DNA of 64,000 nt. Origin: Gordius sp. MW1 (taxonomy: Eukaryota > Nematomorpha > Gordioida > Gordea > Gordiidae). Of this stretch, positions 26,001 to 41,000 are shown piece by piece; the stretch's first letter is position 1, and each line of letters starts with the position of its first letter. The translations under genes and the position numbers were made by a program. The notes under the pieces were generated by a model. It was not told where the DNA came from and ran no database searches. It saw nothing but the letters and a program-made list of their open reading frames with translations. The stretch is taken from positions 19,743,037 through 19,807,036 of the forward strand of contig OZ038532.1 in assembly GCA_964036665.1 (NCBI GenBank). The letters run 5' to 3'.

Positions 26001-29000
26001 AATGGGCTGTCCTAGGACATAAAAATAAAGTTTAATACGATTTTTCAATATTCGCTAAAATTATAAAAGAAATTTACTAACGCTTAATCAATTTTAATAT
26101 AAAAAATTCCAAATTTGTACTTTAACCCCACGCAGACCAACGTGGACGGGAAAACGTGTAAATGGTGTAAAAAAGGCTCATTTACATTGGACCAATCGAA
26201 TCCTGACGGCTGTACACGATGCTTTTGCTTCGGTCGGTCTCAACTTTGTGAACAAGCCCCTTACGTTTGGTCTAAAATTGGTATTGGAGCCAGGAGCGCA
26301 GATAAGAATCGCATTACCCTCATTTTTGACAGGGAGGCCAAACTTACGGCTAACCAAACTGGACCGAGCGGGTCATCTAGTCGTGGGATCGTTTTTGACC
26401 CCACTTTAGGAATTCTTAACGGGTATACATTATTATCATGCCCCTCAATTTACAATAACAAATCATTTTTTTAAACAGCGATATATGTCATTCTTTGGAT
26501 TACACTATACATTGTTAAAATAGGATCGCTAAACAATTCAAATATTTATTCCATGAGTCCTGTGAACCTGATATTTATAAATGTGTAAGTTGGAAAACAG
26601 CTTTAAATGATAACATTTGTTGTGACAGCTAATTAATGCTAGCAGCATGGGCGTAGCCAGGGGGGACAGGGAAGACCAAAATGTCTTGTAGATATAATAT
26701 AATTATGGCTAAAATTACTTAAATTAACTTTTTGCCTCTCCATAAATCCTCAAATTATGTGTTTGCCCCTCCCTAAATTATTAATGCCCCCCCCCCTTAA
26801 ATCCAAGCATGGCTATGCCCATGTATCATAGTATTGTTCTTTGACACAAAACTATACCAGGATTTCTTCAAAATCATTTAAATGAGTTGCCTTACCCCAA
26901 TGTAGACTCTACTTCTTCCAACCTAATATGGATAGCTTATGGAAAATGGCATATATTTTTGTGCGTTAGATATGAAAATGGGCCTGGACAAGCACGTGAC
27001 AGTTATATGAGTTGGCCGGGCCAGATGGGGGCCTCTAGGGGAGGCCGATTATCACAGAATTTATACGTCGTAGACCTTGAACACTTCGTGCCCGAACCCC
27101 TCAAAACAAACGATGGAGTGGATAATAATGTTATTGGTGCTCGCGATATGTCTATAATAACGTTGCAACCTCCGGCCCCGGGCCAAACTCTTTACTGGAG
27201 CCTACCCAACAAATTTTTGGGAGATAAGGTATGGAGTTGTTTTTAATATTATTATTATATAATTGTAGTATTTATTATTATGTTTTTAGATATATATCAA
27301 TCATTAAACTAACTACATCTCTAAAAGATTAAAAAATATAAATGGTAAATATAACGTTAGTTCAATGTCAATTTGAGTTTTATTCACAAAATTTGACGTT
27401 TAAAATATGATGGGGCGACGTTTAAAATACCCATTGAAGTGAAGATATTACTGAATCATAGCAAGTGATTCCATACTTAATACTTACAAATGCTTTAAAC
27501 ATACTTGATTTACCCAAAATGTATGATTTTGATTTAGAAAAAAATCCATAGGTTATAATAGGAAATTAATAGTGTAAATTATAGATACTTACATGGGTGT
27601 AGCAAGGATTGAAACTAGAGGGGGGTCTTAATGCTTGGTAGGAGCAAAATAGTAATTTTTAGATATTTAAGCCATAATTATATAAAAAATTTTAAAAAAT
27701 TTAGATTTAGAGGGTGACAGTCGCCCCTACATGCAGCCCCTGGCTACGCCCATAGATACTAAGCATTAATTGTCTCGGAAAATCACAGCCAACGATAAAA
27801 AGCCATTTTAAAGTGTCTTAGGTTTTTGATACTTTTAGTTGAATGCTGAGCATCAAGAGAAGAATTAATCATTATTCCGCATTAAGTGCTCAATATTTCA
27901 ACTTAAATCTCGTTATAAATGCTTACTTTTTGAGGCTCCTCCTGGCACAAGCAAAACAAAGTTAATTTATCGATAATTTTTGCTCTTATCCATCCCATTA
28001 TTTATGTATTAAATAGACCCTAGCCTACGGTGCCAATCTTTCATTCACGCTCGAATCATACCCAAGCCTACCGCATCTTTCGCAAACCAAACTTTACCAA
28101 GAACCCCTGGTACAATTGGTGGGTGGTAATGGACTAATCACTCTCCTCTATTACCCTTACCTACCCCCTGACTCTAATGTAGCTTCCCAACACTCCCTGG
28201 ATGCCCAAATGATAATACCCGATTCGTTTAAGTAAGTCTCAAAGAATGTTTCTGATAACTTGGCCCCTCCCACCCAATTACAAAAATAAATTGATTGAAT
28301 AAGTTCCAATTCTTAGTAAGGTCTAAGAAAAATTAAATTGATTTATATCGATTGAACCACGTCAATAAATAACCCAGTAAGATTTATAAAAACTCGGGCC
28401 TTCGGCCCTCGTGGGAAGGGGAAGGGGGGAAGGGAAGGGGGGAAGGGAAGAGCGGAGGGAAGGGCGAACTCTTCTGTACTCTGTATAAAAGGAGCATATT
28501 TCCTTTGCAATTTATGGCGAGAAAGGTGGGAAGGGGCGAGAATGCCTATAGGGGGGTAATGCAAAATGATTAGTTAATTATTTATACAAAAAGAGTAAAA
28601 AAAAACGAAAAAAAACTTCGTTTCACAGTTTGGCCAATGGTCATTTTTTCATTGGTCAGCAGCCAGGATACGGTAAAAGTGGATATAAATTCATAAGAGT
28701 CAAAAAAAAACGAAAAAAAAATTTTCGATTCACATTTTGGCCAATGGTCATTTTTTTCCATTGGTCAGCAGCCAGGACACGGTAAAAGTGGATATAAATT
28801 CATAAGAGTCAAAAAAAACGAAATCAAAATTTTCGATTTACATTTTGGCTGATGGTCATTTTTTTCCATTGGTCAGCAGCCAACGGACGGCCAAAAAGTC
28901 CTAATAGCAATGGTAGTAACAGGAACAATCATAATAGTCAAAAAAAACGAAAAAATAAACTCGGATTCACATTTTGGCCAATGGTCATTTTTTCATTGGT

Positions 29001-32000
29001 CAGCAGCCAGCGGACGGCCAAAAAGTCTTATTATCGATGATAGTAACAAGAACAATCATAAGAGTCAAAAAAACTCCGGGATTCTAACCCAAAAACTAGT
29101 TAAATTGCATAGCAATTAAAAGTAAACAACTTTTATTTATGTTTATTATATAATAAAATGAAACAATAATAGAACAAGCGGACGGCCAAAAAGTCATATT
29201 ATCAATGGTAGTAACAGGAAAAATATATTAATTTAATTTAAAAAATAAAAAAAAATTTGCCCTCTCCGGGAATCGAACCAGCAATTCAGAACGTTCGCCG
29301 GGGTTCGAACCCACATTAATAGAGGCATAGGCTTTTGTAGGGGCACAGGCACCCATATCAGTAGAGGCATAGGCCCTTGTAGTGGAGGGCATAGGGTAAT
29401 TATAGCAATTAATATCAATGTTACCCAATTCAAAAACGAATAGATATACTTATGCATTAATTTAACATAGCAATTAAAACCCTACCCCGCCCGAAAGCGA
29501 GGGAGAAAGAGATGAGGGGTGGGGCACCTCTTTCTCATGCATTAATTTAAAAAATCGATAACCTAATATACCCAATGCAAATAGATAGGGACGGACAACG
29601 GACGGACAACGGACGGACGGACAACAAAAAACGAGCCCATAAATTGCATAGCAATTAATATAAAAAAATTAACAAATCAAAATATTTGGTCTATAAGTCT
29701 AAATTGCTGAAAAATTATCATTTGTCCACCCTTACATTCATAATGTTTGATTATTTAGGGTTACATTTGAGGGTGTCGTATTTGTTATTATAACTATGTT
29801 CTCTTTGAATGGAAGTGTTTTTAAAACTAGATATATATAATTTTTGTCGAACATAATAAAAACATCTCCAAGTTACCAAGTAATAATTAACTTGAATGCT
29901 TTTTAAAGAAAATAAGTGTTTTGGAAACTAGATTAATGCAATGGATTTATGTAATGAAATCGAAAAACACTCATAGAAATCTAAAATTTCCGCGTTCTTT
30001 TACTTACGCAACAACAAGGGATTCTTGTCGTACGATACAACTTTCAATCCTTTGCCCACTCTGGGCCTATTTTAGATGATAGTGATATAAATCTTTGTAT
30101 TTAACCAACATGTCTTTTATTTGTATTACACTTATATATATATGTAACTTTGTTTTCGTTAAAATAAAAATTTTTAACCATAAAAACCAGTATTCATAAA
30201 ATTAGGTCGGATGAACAGTCTATCGTAACAGGCAAGAAGGAGAGAGAACCTTCTAACGAAGAAGAATACATGTTTAATTTCTTGTTTGAGAAAAAAGAAA
30301 CCCCAATAAAACTAGCTAAAAACACCACTTCGCAATGGCAACAATTTGAAACGGGTCCCGACGAAGCGACGTTCAATAGTATTTTATCCTTCGAGAGTGG
30401 TAAGAAAAAACGGAGCGCGCCCGATGGTGCTTCTGGCGGCGCTGGGGTTCCATTGGTGGTTCCACTAAGTCCAGGTCCCCTATGGAGATGGAGTCAAGAT
30501 CCTAATAGTCCCGTTACCCGAGAACTTATAATGACTTGCTTGCAGAGCTTGGATTACGTAGCTATCAGAGCCACTTTCGATTTTGGCAGGGGATTCCAAC
30601 AGGAATTGGCTAGCATTTCGGATTTAAATATGGACGTGGCTACACTTCGGGAAATGTCGTCGGGTAATATTATTGTAGATTTAGAAAGAAATTTTTGCAA
30701 AGTTTTGGGGTTTTCGATTTAGAGATAGACGAGCCAATGAGCTGTATTATGATGAGGGATTATAGTTTTTTACTGATTCTAGAGAGCTTGATGTTAGCTG
30801 CAGTTTTTTATCTAGGTAAATATAAGTAAGAAATTAATTTTCCCGAGCTTTGTTTATAACTAGTATTTTGCACCCTAAATTTGTAAAAAACGGCGGGGTT
30901 TTGTTAGGTCGACCATTGGTTTTGGTCGACTAAACATAAACAGACCAAACATTTGACCAAATATCCTTTGGTTTTTTATGCGATTGAGCGAAAGAGACCA
31001 AAAAACTTTGGTTTGTTTTTTTTGCAAGTGTATGAATGTAATTAAAAATTACGAAAACTTTTGTTAAACTAACAGATGGAGAAAATTATAGGATGGCTGA
31101 GGGTATCGAATTTTGCAGTTGTCCCCACGCCTACACCGGTCTGTCTTGCCAAAACCCGGCACCCGGTTATTTCCGATCTCGTTCCTCTGCTTCACGTGGG
31201 TTGGCGTTGTCACGTGACGAACAGCTGATACTCGGAGCAGCTGGTCGAGCTGAACCCTGCTTGTGCAACGGCCATAGCACAACGTGTGATGGCGAGACGG
31301 GACATTGTCGAGATTGCGGCCATAACACTTACGGTCCCAAATGCGAATTTTGCGAACCGGGCTATTATCCTTCTAGCCAAGCTTCTTCAAATAATTTGAC
31401 AAAATCTAAAATTTCTTGTAAAGTTTGTGCTTGTCCCCTCACGGTAGCTTCCAACAAATTTTCTCCTACTTGCCACGTGGAAGCATCTAAAATCGTCTGC
31501 GATCAATGCGCCCAAGGATACGCTGGGCAAAATTGCGAATTTTGTTCGCCAGGGTAACGTTAAATGATGGTTTTTATAATTTGATTAGGTTAGGTTGCAT
31601 AAAATATTATCGTTTTTACCTATTAGTATCTTTTTTGAAATTTATCAATTTATTTACATTAAGCGAAACGGAAGATAATGGTAAAAGATTTTATCATATT
31701 TAAGGAGGAACTATGATATTTATAATCACTTTAGTTATAGTTTATTAATAGCCTTTTTCAAAAAAACCTATATCTAGTTAAACTTTATCCAAATATGCGA
31801 TACCGTAATATTTAAAATGAATATCTAGCTAGCATATGGATGCAGCCATGGGCGTGAAAGATTGGAATTACGGGGGGCAATAATCCTTTAGGGAGGGGCA
31901 AAATGATAATTTTTTTAATTTAAGTAATAATTATATTAAATTTTTAAAAAATTTTGGGCTTAGAGGGGAGCAGTCGCCCCTCCCTGCCACCCCCTTGCTA

Positions 32001-35000
32001 CGCTCTTAGATGCAGCAAAATAGAATTTATGTTTATTGTTGGTATGCGTCAGATATTATGGAGATCCTAAAATTATTGGTGGAACTTGCAAGATGTGTCA
32101 ATGCGAACCGCAAGGTAGTTACGACAATTTATGTCACAACGCGACCGGACAATGCAATTGTTACCAGGGTATAACGGGCGTCAACTGTGACAAATGTCAA
32201 CCAGGACACGTCGTAGTACATCGAGGGTGCCAGTGTAAGGAATTACGATAAGTGTTGCAAAAAAAAGTTTTCTTTGGACGTTTACTAAATTTTTTTATAT
32301 ATATATAAATGACGTTTTTCGACAATATGGCTTTGACTATTTAAGTTTGAATGTTCTATTGGAAATTATAATTCTCTATGAATAAGACTGGCATAATAAT
32401 GGAAAACAAGCAATTTCTTATGATAAAATTAAAAGACGTTTGATTACTAGCGTTTGTGATCTAATATATGATATATTTTTTTTATTATATTTATAACTTT
32501 ATTTTTTGATTTTATCCCCATAGATTGGTAAACATTTTTACACGAGTGCTAAAAGGCATATCTTTAATTTTTTTTACACTTTTAGCATGCTATCACGGCT
32601 GCACGGAAGCGCTCATGCTGGATCTCGATACATTGGAGCACGGATTAGTGGCTAAAAATTTGACCGGAATATTTCCTGCTCCGTGGGGCCGTCTGGGTCG
32701 AATTAAAGAACACGCCACATTTATAAATGTGCCTGAAATTATCATTTATAAACTATCATTTTTATAAGTATAATAAGTAGCCATTTTTAAATTTATATTG
32801 GCAAAATATTAAATAGTGATCTTATCTTAATTTGCAACTAACTTAAATGAAGTAGCTCCTTGAATGCTTAAATAGTTATAAATTTTAACCTTTGGAGCTT
32901 TTGAATTGATATTAGGTGATGGTAGAAAAAATTGGTCAATACTTTGTAAAAAAACTATTTATTTTTATTTTTTATTTATATAGGGGAGGTTAAAAAGCAT
33001 GGAGAAAAGTAAAATGGCGTTGTCTATGATGAATAATCAAGTGGGTAGCCTGAGTAACATTGAAGGTCTCATGAACGATCTTCAGATCAAAGTAAGACTA
33101 AAAAATACTTAATAGCTAACATACACAAAAACTTTATTAAATAAGGATATTTTTGACTGGCTTGCTTTGGCGGAATATGAAATTAAGGTTTTCCTAGGGG
33201 TTTTATTAATGTTAAAGCTAAGTTATATTTCGATCATCTTATTATTTATGGCAGCGTCATATATATAATCGTTATTAATAAATTAATCACGAATCCTTTG
33301 AAAAACTTTAATGAAACATGCAGTTTGTGAAAAATTTAATGTTTTTAAAATGTAGCCTATAATATTGAGACTATTAGAGAGTGTCTATTTGTAATTTCAT
33401 AGGCGTATTAAGTAGTGTTGTATAAACGGCTGGGTTAGGTTTGATCGGCCTTCGGTTTAAATCGAGTAAATATAAACAGACCACCAAAGATTTTTCCTTC
33501 TATTTTTCTTAATCGACCACTAGGCCTAGTCGAAATTTGAAAAACGGACTAGGGTCGACCGTTACTCTTAGTTAAATCAAAGGTCGACTAAACAAAACCC
33601 AGCCGTTTTTATAACAATAGTTTTAAGTATTACTACTTTCAGCAAATAATGAAATAACGTCCAATTGTCTAATCTGATTTAAAATGAAAATGAAAACTTT
33701 TCATCAAAACTCCTGTCTATTTAACATTTTAAATTATATTCGTGTGATGTTAGGACATACAATTGAAGAAAGATATTTTGGAGGCGCTAAAAAATCACGA
33801 AATTCTGCATAACGAAACGTACGAGACGATAGAAGATGTCAAGGCAATTAAATTATCACTCAAAGGTGACCCCCTTGTTAACATAGACCACATAGACTGC
33901 TACTATCATATGTTTCTTATGCCAAATTGTGTACCATGAAATCCACCATTTTGAATCTAACTATCTTTCACGTCTTTAACAGAATAGTTAAAATACCTTA
34001 TAGTTAATAATTAAAAAGAATTTTAATAAATGATTATTTACTAAAATGCAGATGGCATTAAAAAGATTTAACATCACACCATTACAATATTTTTAATTTT
34101 ATATATTTTGTAAATGAGAGATTCTTTAAAATGGTGTTTTTGATGTTAAACTATTTCAATATTTTGTTATTACGTTTTAAAAGCACTTTAATTAACCAAA
34201 ATTACTATATTTATATGTCCTTCTGTTATTTTTGCACATTTTAAAATGGCGGAAAACGGTACACTTATTTAAAGTTGATGAGCAGTCCATCTAGTCTATG
34301 CTAGTTTGTTGATTATATAACAACATTTTCCATAAAATTAGATATATCTTATGCCATTTATTGGTATTATGTTGAAAATATGAGGTTAAACAATCTTTTT
34401 CTTTTTTACATTAATATTCCAGAGTTAGTGGATAAACTGATGTCTTTCGTGACACACACTAAAACGAAAGTCGACACTGATAGGGCTGCTTCAATATTAC
34501 TCGCTAAAGAATTACTCAGAAATCTATCTGCCATAAATTACGACAACGAACGTATTATCGTAGGGGAGGAAGATTAGTAAATTGATTTATAATATATAAG
34601 TCGATGTTTTACAAACAAATTTGTTGGATTTTTTTTAAAGTTGCTAGAGATTTTATAATGGAAAAATATATAAAGGTCGAATCAAGCCCCGTTCTACATG
34701 TTAATTTCTTATCTAGGCCCGAAAATTTTAACGCTTTGTTTAATAGAATTGTAATTAGACTTATTGACGTTGAAAAGGTGTTGCATTTGACCACCTCCCC
34801 CTGTAAAGGCTAAATTTAGCTATATTCATACTTATAGACATTATTTATCATTGGTAATAATTGTCTTTATGACTATATATATCCTAAGTGCTGTTAAAAT
34901 GACTGCGTTTTGTTTGGTCGACCTTTGATAATTTAGGCTAAGTTTCTGGTCTTTGACTAAGCCTCGTGGTCGATCAAAAAAAGTCAAAAATCTTTGGTTT

Positions 35001-38000
35001 GATCATATGTTTAGTCAACCAAAGGCCGACCAAACAAAACCCAGTAATTTTTACAGCACTTTTATATCCTGGCATTTACCCCGATTTTTTACTAATTTAA
35101 ACTCTCATTTTAAATTGAAAAATTGTGGAATTGAAGCATTGTTCATTTGTTAGGTTTAATTGCGACGTTAGCAGGAATTAACAAAAATATAATCTACGCT
35201 CTGGCTATATATGTGCACTCTAACAAAGTTTTAAACAATTTTGCTATTTGCTAATATTTTTACACATATTTCCAACTAATATTGCAGTATTTGAATAAGT
35301 TTCAAAACTTAAATATAATTAAACGTATTCATTATCTATAGATATATTAATTACTTTACCTTAGTATGAGCCAGAACTACTTGGAATCCTTGCATTTGCT
35401 GATGGAAAGTAAAATGGACCTGAGTAACTATAGCAAGGCTTTGGATCTGGTAGAATCGATGCTTAAGGATATGGATTTGATAATGAACGAAAATTTGGGA
35501 ATTTTGGGCACGGATCTTGAACAGATGGAGATAAAAAATGCTGAAAAATTGAATGATTTAAAGGTAAACATCGTTCGGTCGTGTTTGGTAAATTATTATT
35601 CATGTTATTCAATTTTAATGGGCTATTTAGAAATGTAACCCTTTTATGTATAATGAATGATTTTCAAAATATTTCCAAAACTTAACTTTTCTTACTTATT
35701 TCATTCATCTTTACAAAATATGCATTTAATAAGTAGAATTTGGCATTATTTTATTAACTAAATTTGCTCGCATCTTGAATGAAATGGTAAGTGTCGTTTT
35801 AACCAAAAATAAAGTTCAAATTTAATTACTTCAGTATTTTATTTATATCCTTAGATAAATATTTATATTTTTAATTTTATGCGATAGGTGGATGTTCTTG
35901 CTATAAAGGAACTCCTTAATTCAACCAATTCCAAGCTAAATCAAACTAACAATTTAATAAATCGGACGCAATCGTTTCAACAAAATCTTTGGGATACGTC
36001 TCTAGTAAAATTTATATATAATTTGGGGTGTCTTTTTTTATAAATATTAGCTCTTTACCAATACTCGAAATAGTTATTTAATTTAATTTTTATAGCTGAA
36101 TTTTAGCGATCACAGTATGAATATAAAATTTGTTTCAATAAGTTTTCATATAACTTATATCGAAAGAAATAAGGCATGCTAAATTATATAATCTTAAATG
36201 TGAACCAAAATAAACCATTAACATTATAAAGAAAATCGTTTAAAAAGTAATTAGATGAAAAATATTTTATATTAATAATATATTATATGAGTTAAAAAGA
36301 AATTGTAAACTGAATTATTTATTTATATGTATTTAAACAAGGAATTCGCTAGTATATTAACTCTGACCTCGAGCCAGCTAAAGAATCTTAGTACGGTCAC
36401 AAACAACCTGCGCAACTTGAATGATCGCTACGAGGATGAATATGTCGATACATCAGAATCACATTCTCAAGAACTCCGAGAGAGAGCAACTTTGCTCCAA
36501 AAGTTGTTAAAATTATTCGCAATTTATTGTGTTTTTTTAAATTTTTTAACCTTTTTTGGGCTATTTTTCTTGTTATTTCAACTTTTTAAATACAATTATG
36601 AAATTTCTTATTAGTAAAATATATGGGTAGAAGTGAAAAGGTTACTTTAGACAAGGTTCCACCTAAATCAAGGTGTATTAAAATTTTAAAATCTTCAAAA
36701 ATATAAAATTTTTTAATTTTAATGCTTAAAAAGGCGAAATAATAAATAAACATTTTCCAAGAGGTAAAAATAATATATTTTGCGATTAGCATGAGTTGAA
36801 AATAAAATAAAAAACAAAATCAATATTTAAAAGTATGTATTATTTAGGGGAATTTTTAATAGGAAAAAACACAATTTTCCGAGGAAGTTTCTGGGGGAAA
36901 ACTGGAATTTTCCCGAGAAATTTCCTCATGGTCCCATCTCTACTTAACTATTGACCGCTAATTTTTGAAATTAAGAAAATTTGTATTCTGATTTTAAAAT
37001 TATTTTAAGAAATTATTTTTTAATTTATAGCATTTATTTTGCATGTTGGATTAATAGTTTACTCAACTCCAGCAAACACATATATGGTCGACCCATAGAT
37101 GCATTGAATCAATTTAAATCCGTCAATTTAATCGTGAACAATACATCCTTCGATTCATCCAATGTGTCCCAAAAGCTAAATGACATTTTAAACGAGGTTA
37201 TTACACCTTTTGCAAATATTAGTTTTAATATCGGTCATCTTGAATTATTCTATGTTTTTTATAAAAAATTGCATTTTCCCATATATATTAGCTGTAAAAA
37301 TAAAATTATAATATATAAATAATGTTTTTTTTTAAATTTGCCGAATGTCATAAAATCGTATAATTTTTAAGATGTTAATTTTATTTCTTAATTTTATCCT
37401 TTTAACAAATGTATCACTTTAGGTCAATGAGTATTTAAAAAACCCTGAAAACCAGCCAACTACGATTTTTAAACAAGGACAAACTATCGAATCCCAAGCA
37501 AATGTCCTCAGTTCAAGAAATTTATCAAGTAATATTAATAATTTATACCTTAATTAAAGCTTCTTCATATATTATTCATGATTATTATTTCTAATAAGTG
37601 CATAAACAACATTTGAGAGCTATTATAAATTTTAAAGGCACTAATATAATTTTTAAACTTTTTTTGGCGTTTTTATTAATTTTTGTTTCCTAAAATTATA
37701 GAAATGCGTGAATTGGTGGGCACCTTAAAACATTTATCAAATTCGACTGCGGAAGGAATTGTCAAAGCCAGTGAGCAATTGATTATGCTGGAACAGAAAA
37801 AGAATTTTGTCCAAATTACAGGTTTTTTTTACAATTAAGTTGCATTTTAAATTTAAATTACATAAATAAATTTAATTACTCTGTAATCATATAAATTCGC
37901 ATCTTGGCTTTTTTTGAAAAACTATATCTTAGAAATATCTAAAATCTATTTAAGTCTTAAAGTAAGGTCACAAACAAAGGTACCATGTAAACAATCGTTA

Positions 38001-41000
38001 TTAAGGATTTTGTATGCATATATAAGATAGACTGTTGTGTACCATTTTTCCGCCATTTTGAAATGTGCATAAATAAGTGAAGGACATATAAATTATAGTA
38101 ATTTTGGTTAATTAAAGTGTTTTTAAAACGTAATAAATAAACATTAAAAACAGCATTTTAAGATATATCTTTTACAAAATAAAAATATTGTGATGATGTT
38201 GGTAAAGCGATTTTGTGCCCTCTGCATTTTTTTAAATAAACATTTATAAAAACATTTTTTTTATTTATTAACTAATGAGGAAAATTCACTTTTTCTGTTT
38301 TAACAATGGGGTACACTGCAGAAAAACATGGGAGATATTTTTCAAAATGGTGGATTTAATGGCGCGCATTTTACCATATAAAACACATGATGAGCAGTCT
38401 ATGTAGTCCATGATTGTATGCCACTTTTCACATATGTTTTTGCATCATATTAAACAAAACAACCAAATTTCATCGAAATTATACAGAAACATTAATCTGA
38501 GGCAATAATTTTTTAACAGAGTTGGTATGGATAATAATTTGGAAATAAACTTTTATTAATATCCTTAAAAAATCATATATTTCTGCCTATTGCTCAAACA
38601 GATTCGAGTGTTGGAATGGCGAAATCTCTAGATAGCTTAATCAGGGTTGATTCCATAGGTGCTAAGGTAGAGGCAATCAAAGCCAAAATAGATGATAGCA
38701 AATTCACAACCACTTCAGGGCACAGTTCAGAATCTACTCGTCAAATATCCAACCAAAGTAAGCCGAAAGAATTTAATTTTAAAATTATTTTATTTAAGTT
38801 TCGAGCCAAGTGAAAATATTGGTCCACTAATTTTAAAATGCTTTTAATTCAAGGTTTAGAATTATAGATAATTTATTTTACTAATTTATTTAGCGAATTT
38901 TATTTTTCATTTTATGATTTAACTCTTAAATTTAGGTCTAATAACTTATTTCATCTTAAACTTTCTTTAGTTAATAAATTTATGGGTTAAATGAAATTAT
39001 TATTTAAGCATTTGTATGATTTTTTTATTAACAACAACTAGTTTTCCAAGCGAGATCAAATATGAGTCTTACGCAAAGCAACATATTTTTGCTGGAGGAC
39101 AAGCTGACTGAGCTGCACAGTCGAAAAAATAAGCTGGAAGAGGGATTACAAGCATTGCGAGACCAAATTTTAATGGCACGTCAAACGGCTTCCACGGTAA
39201 TAACTATTTTTATTATTAAAAAAGAAGCGAAAATTTAGGGCACTAATTTATAAAGTGTACAAGTTGTAGTGTATATATTTGGCTTTTTAATTGCTATGCA
39301 ATTTATGGGCTCGTTTTTTGGTGTCCGTCCGTCCGTCGTCCGTCCGTTGTATCCTCCCTATCTATTTGCATTGGGTATATTAGGTTATCGCTTTTTTAAA
39401 TTAATGCATGAGAAAGAGTGCCCCACCCCTCATCTCTATCTCCCTCGCTCTGTTATTTTTTAAATTAATGCATAAGAGGTGCCCCACCCCTCATCTCTAT
39501 CTCCCCTGCTTTCGGGCGGGGTCGGGTTTTAATTGCTACGTTAAATTAATGCATAAGTGTATCTATTCGTTTTTGAATTGGGTAACTTTGATATTAATTG
39601 CTATAATTACCCCTATGCCCTCCACTACAAGAGTTTTGGTTAGAATCTCGGAGTTTTTTAGACTCTTATGATTGTTCTTGTTACTACCATTGATAATAAG
39701 ATTTTTTCGCCGTCTGCTGGCTGCTGACCAATGAAAAAAATGACCATTGGCCAAAATGTGAATCCAAGTTTCTTTTTTCTTTTTTTTGACTATTATGATT
39801 GTTCCTGTTACTACCATTGCTAATACGACTTTTCGTCCACTGGCTGCTGACCAAAGAAAAAATGACCATTGGTTAAAATGTGAATCGAAATTATTTTTTT
39901 CGTTTTTTTTTGACTATTATGATTGTTCATGTTCCTACCATTGCTATTATTACTTTTTGGCCGTCCGCTGGCTGCTGACCAATGGAATAAAATGACCATT
40001 GGCCAAAATGTGATTCAAAAATTTTTTTTCGTTTTTTTTTACTCTTATGAATTTATATCCATTTTTACCGTGTGCTGGCTGCTGACCGATGGAAAAAAAT
40101 GACCATTGGCCAAAGTGAGCATCAAATTTTTTTTTCCGTTTTTTTGGCTATCATTGATTTATAGAGTATCTGTTGGTACTGACCAATGGAGAAAAAATGA
40201 CCATTCGCCAAATTTTTGATTTTTGTAATTAAAAATTGTTCAAATTCAACAAAAATTTCTCCCAACAATTCTGCAAATTCTTAACATTGTGATGTTTTAT
40301 AATATAATGTTTGTTAGACCCATAATCACTAAAGGCCGTAAAAATTAATGTAATACGCAACTAGATGCAAACACTAAATCTAACCCTAACCCTTGCCTAT
40401 ATTACATTTTGCCTATATTACATTTTGCCTATAATGGAAAATTTGTATAAATAATTAAAAACTTGTATTAATTGCTATGCAATTTATGGGCTCGTTTTTT
40501 GGTGTCCGTCCGTCGTCCGTCCGTTGTATCCTCCCTATCTATTTGCATTGGGTATATTAGGTTATCGCTTTTTTAAATTAATGCATGAGAAGGAGGTGCC
40601 CCACCCCTCATCTCTATCTCCCTCGCTCTGTTATTTTTTAAATTAATGCATAAGAGGTGCCCCACCCCTCATCTCTATCTCCCTCGCTTTCGGGCGGGGT
40701 CGGGTTTTAATTGCTACGTTAAATTATTATATAATAAACATAAATAAAAGTTGTTTACTTTTTAATTGCTATGCAATTTAACTAGTTTTGGGGTTAGAAT
40801 CCCGGAGTTTTTTTTGACTCTTATGATTGTTCTTGTTACTATCATTGATAATAAGAATTTTTGGCCGTCCGCTGGCTGCTGACGAATGAAAAAAATGACC
40901 ATTGGCCAAAATGTGAATCGAAATTTTTTTTTTTCGTTTTTTTTTGACTATTATGATTGTTCCTGTTTCTACCATTGCTATTATGACTTTTTGGCCGTCC

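Noticed and set aside
29268..29310. GGGAATCGAACC / GGGGTTCGAACCC, resembling the T-arm of a tRNA
   Set aside because: No D-arm, anticodon arm or acceptor stem could be folded around it; it recurs as part of the family-C element. A tRNA-derived SINE origin is possible but not shown.
34604..34813. 69-codon frame that could be an extra laminin exon between exons 32 and 33
   Set aside because: Its only acceptor-like start needs phase 1, but exon 32 ends in phase 2 and joins exon 33 cleanly. The sequence is not coiled-coil-like.
40376..40392. CTAACCCTAACCC, telomere-like
   Set aside because: Only two units inside ordinary intron sequence; not a telomeric array.
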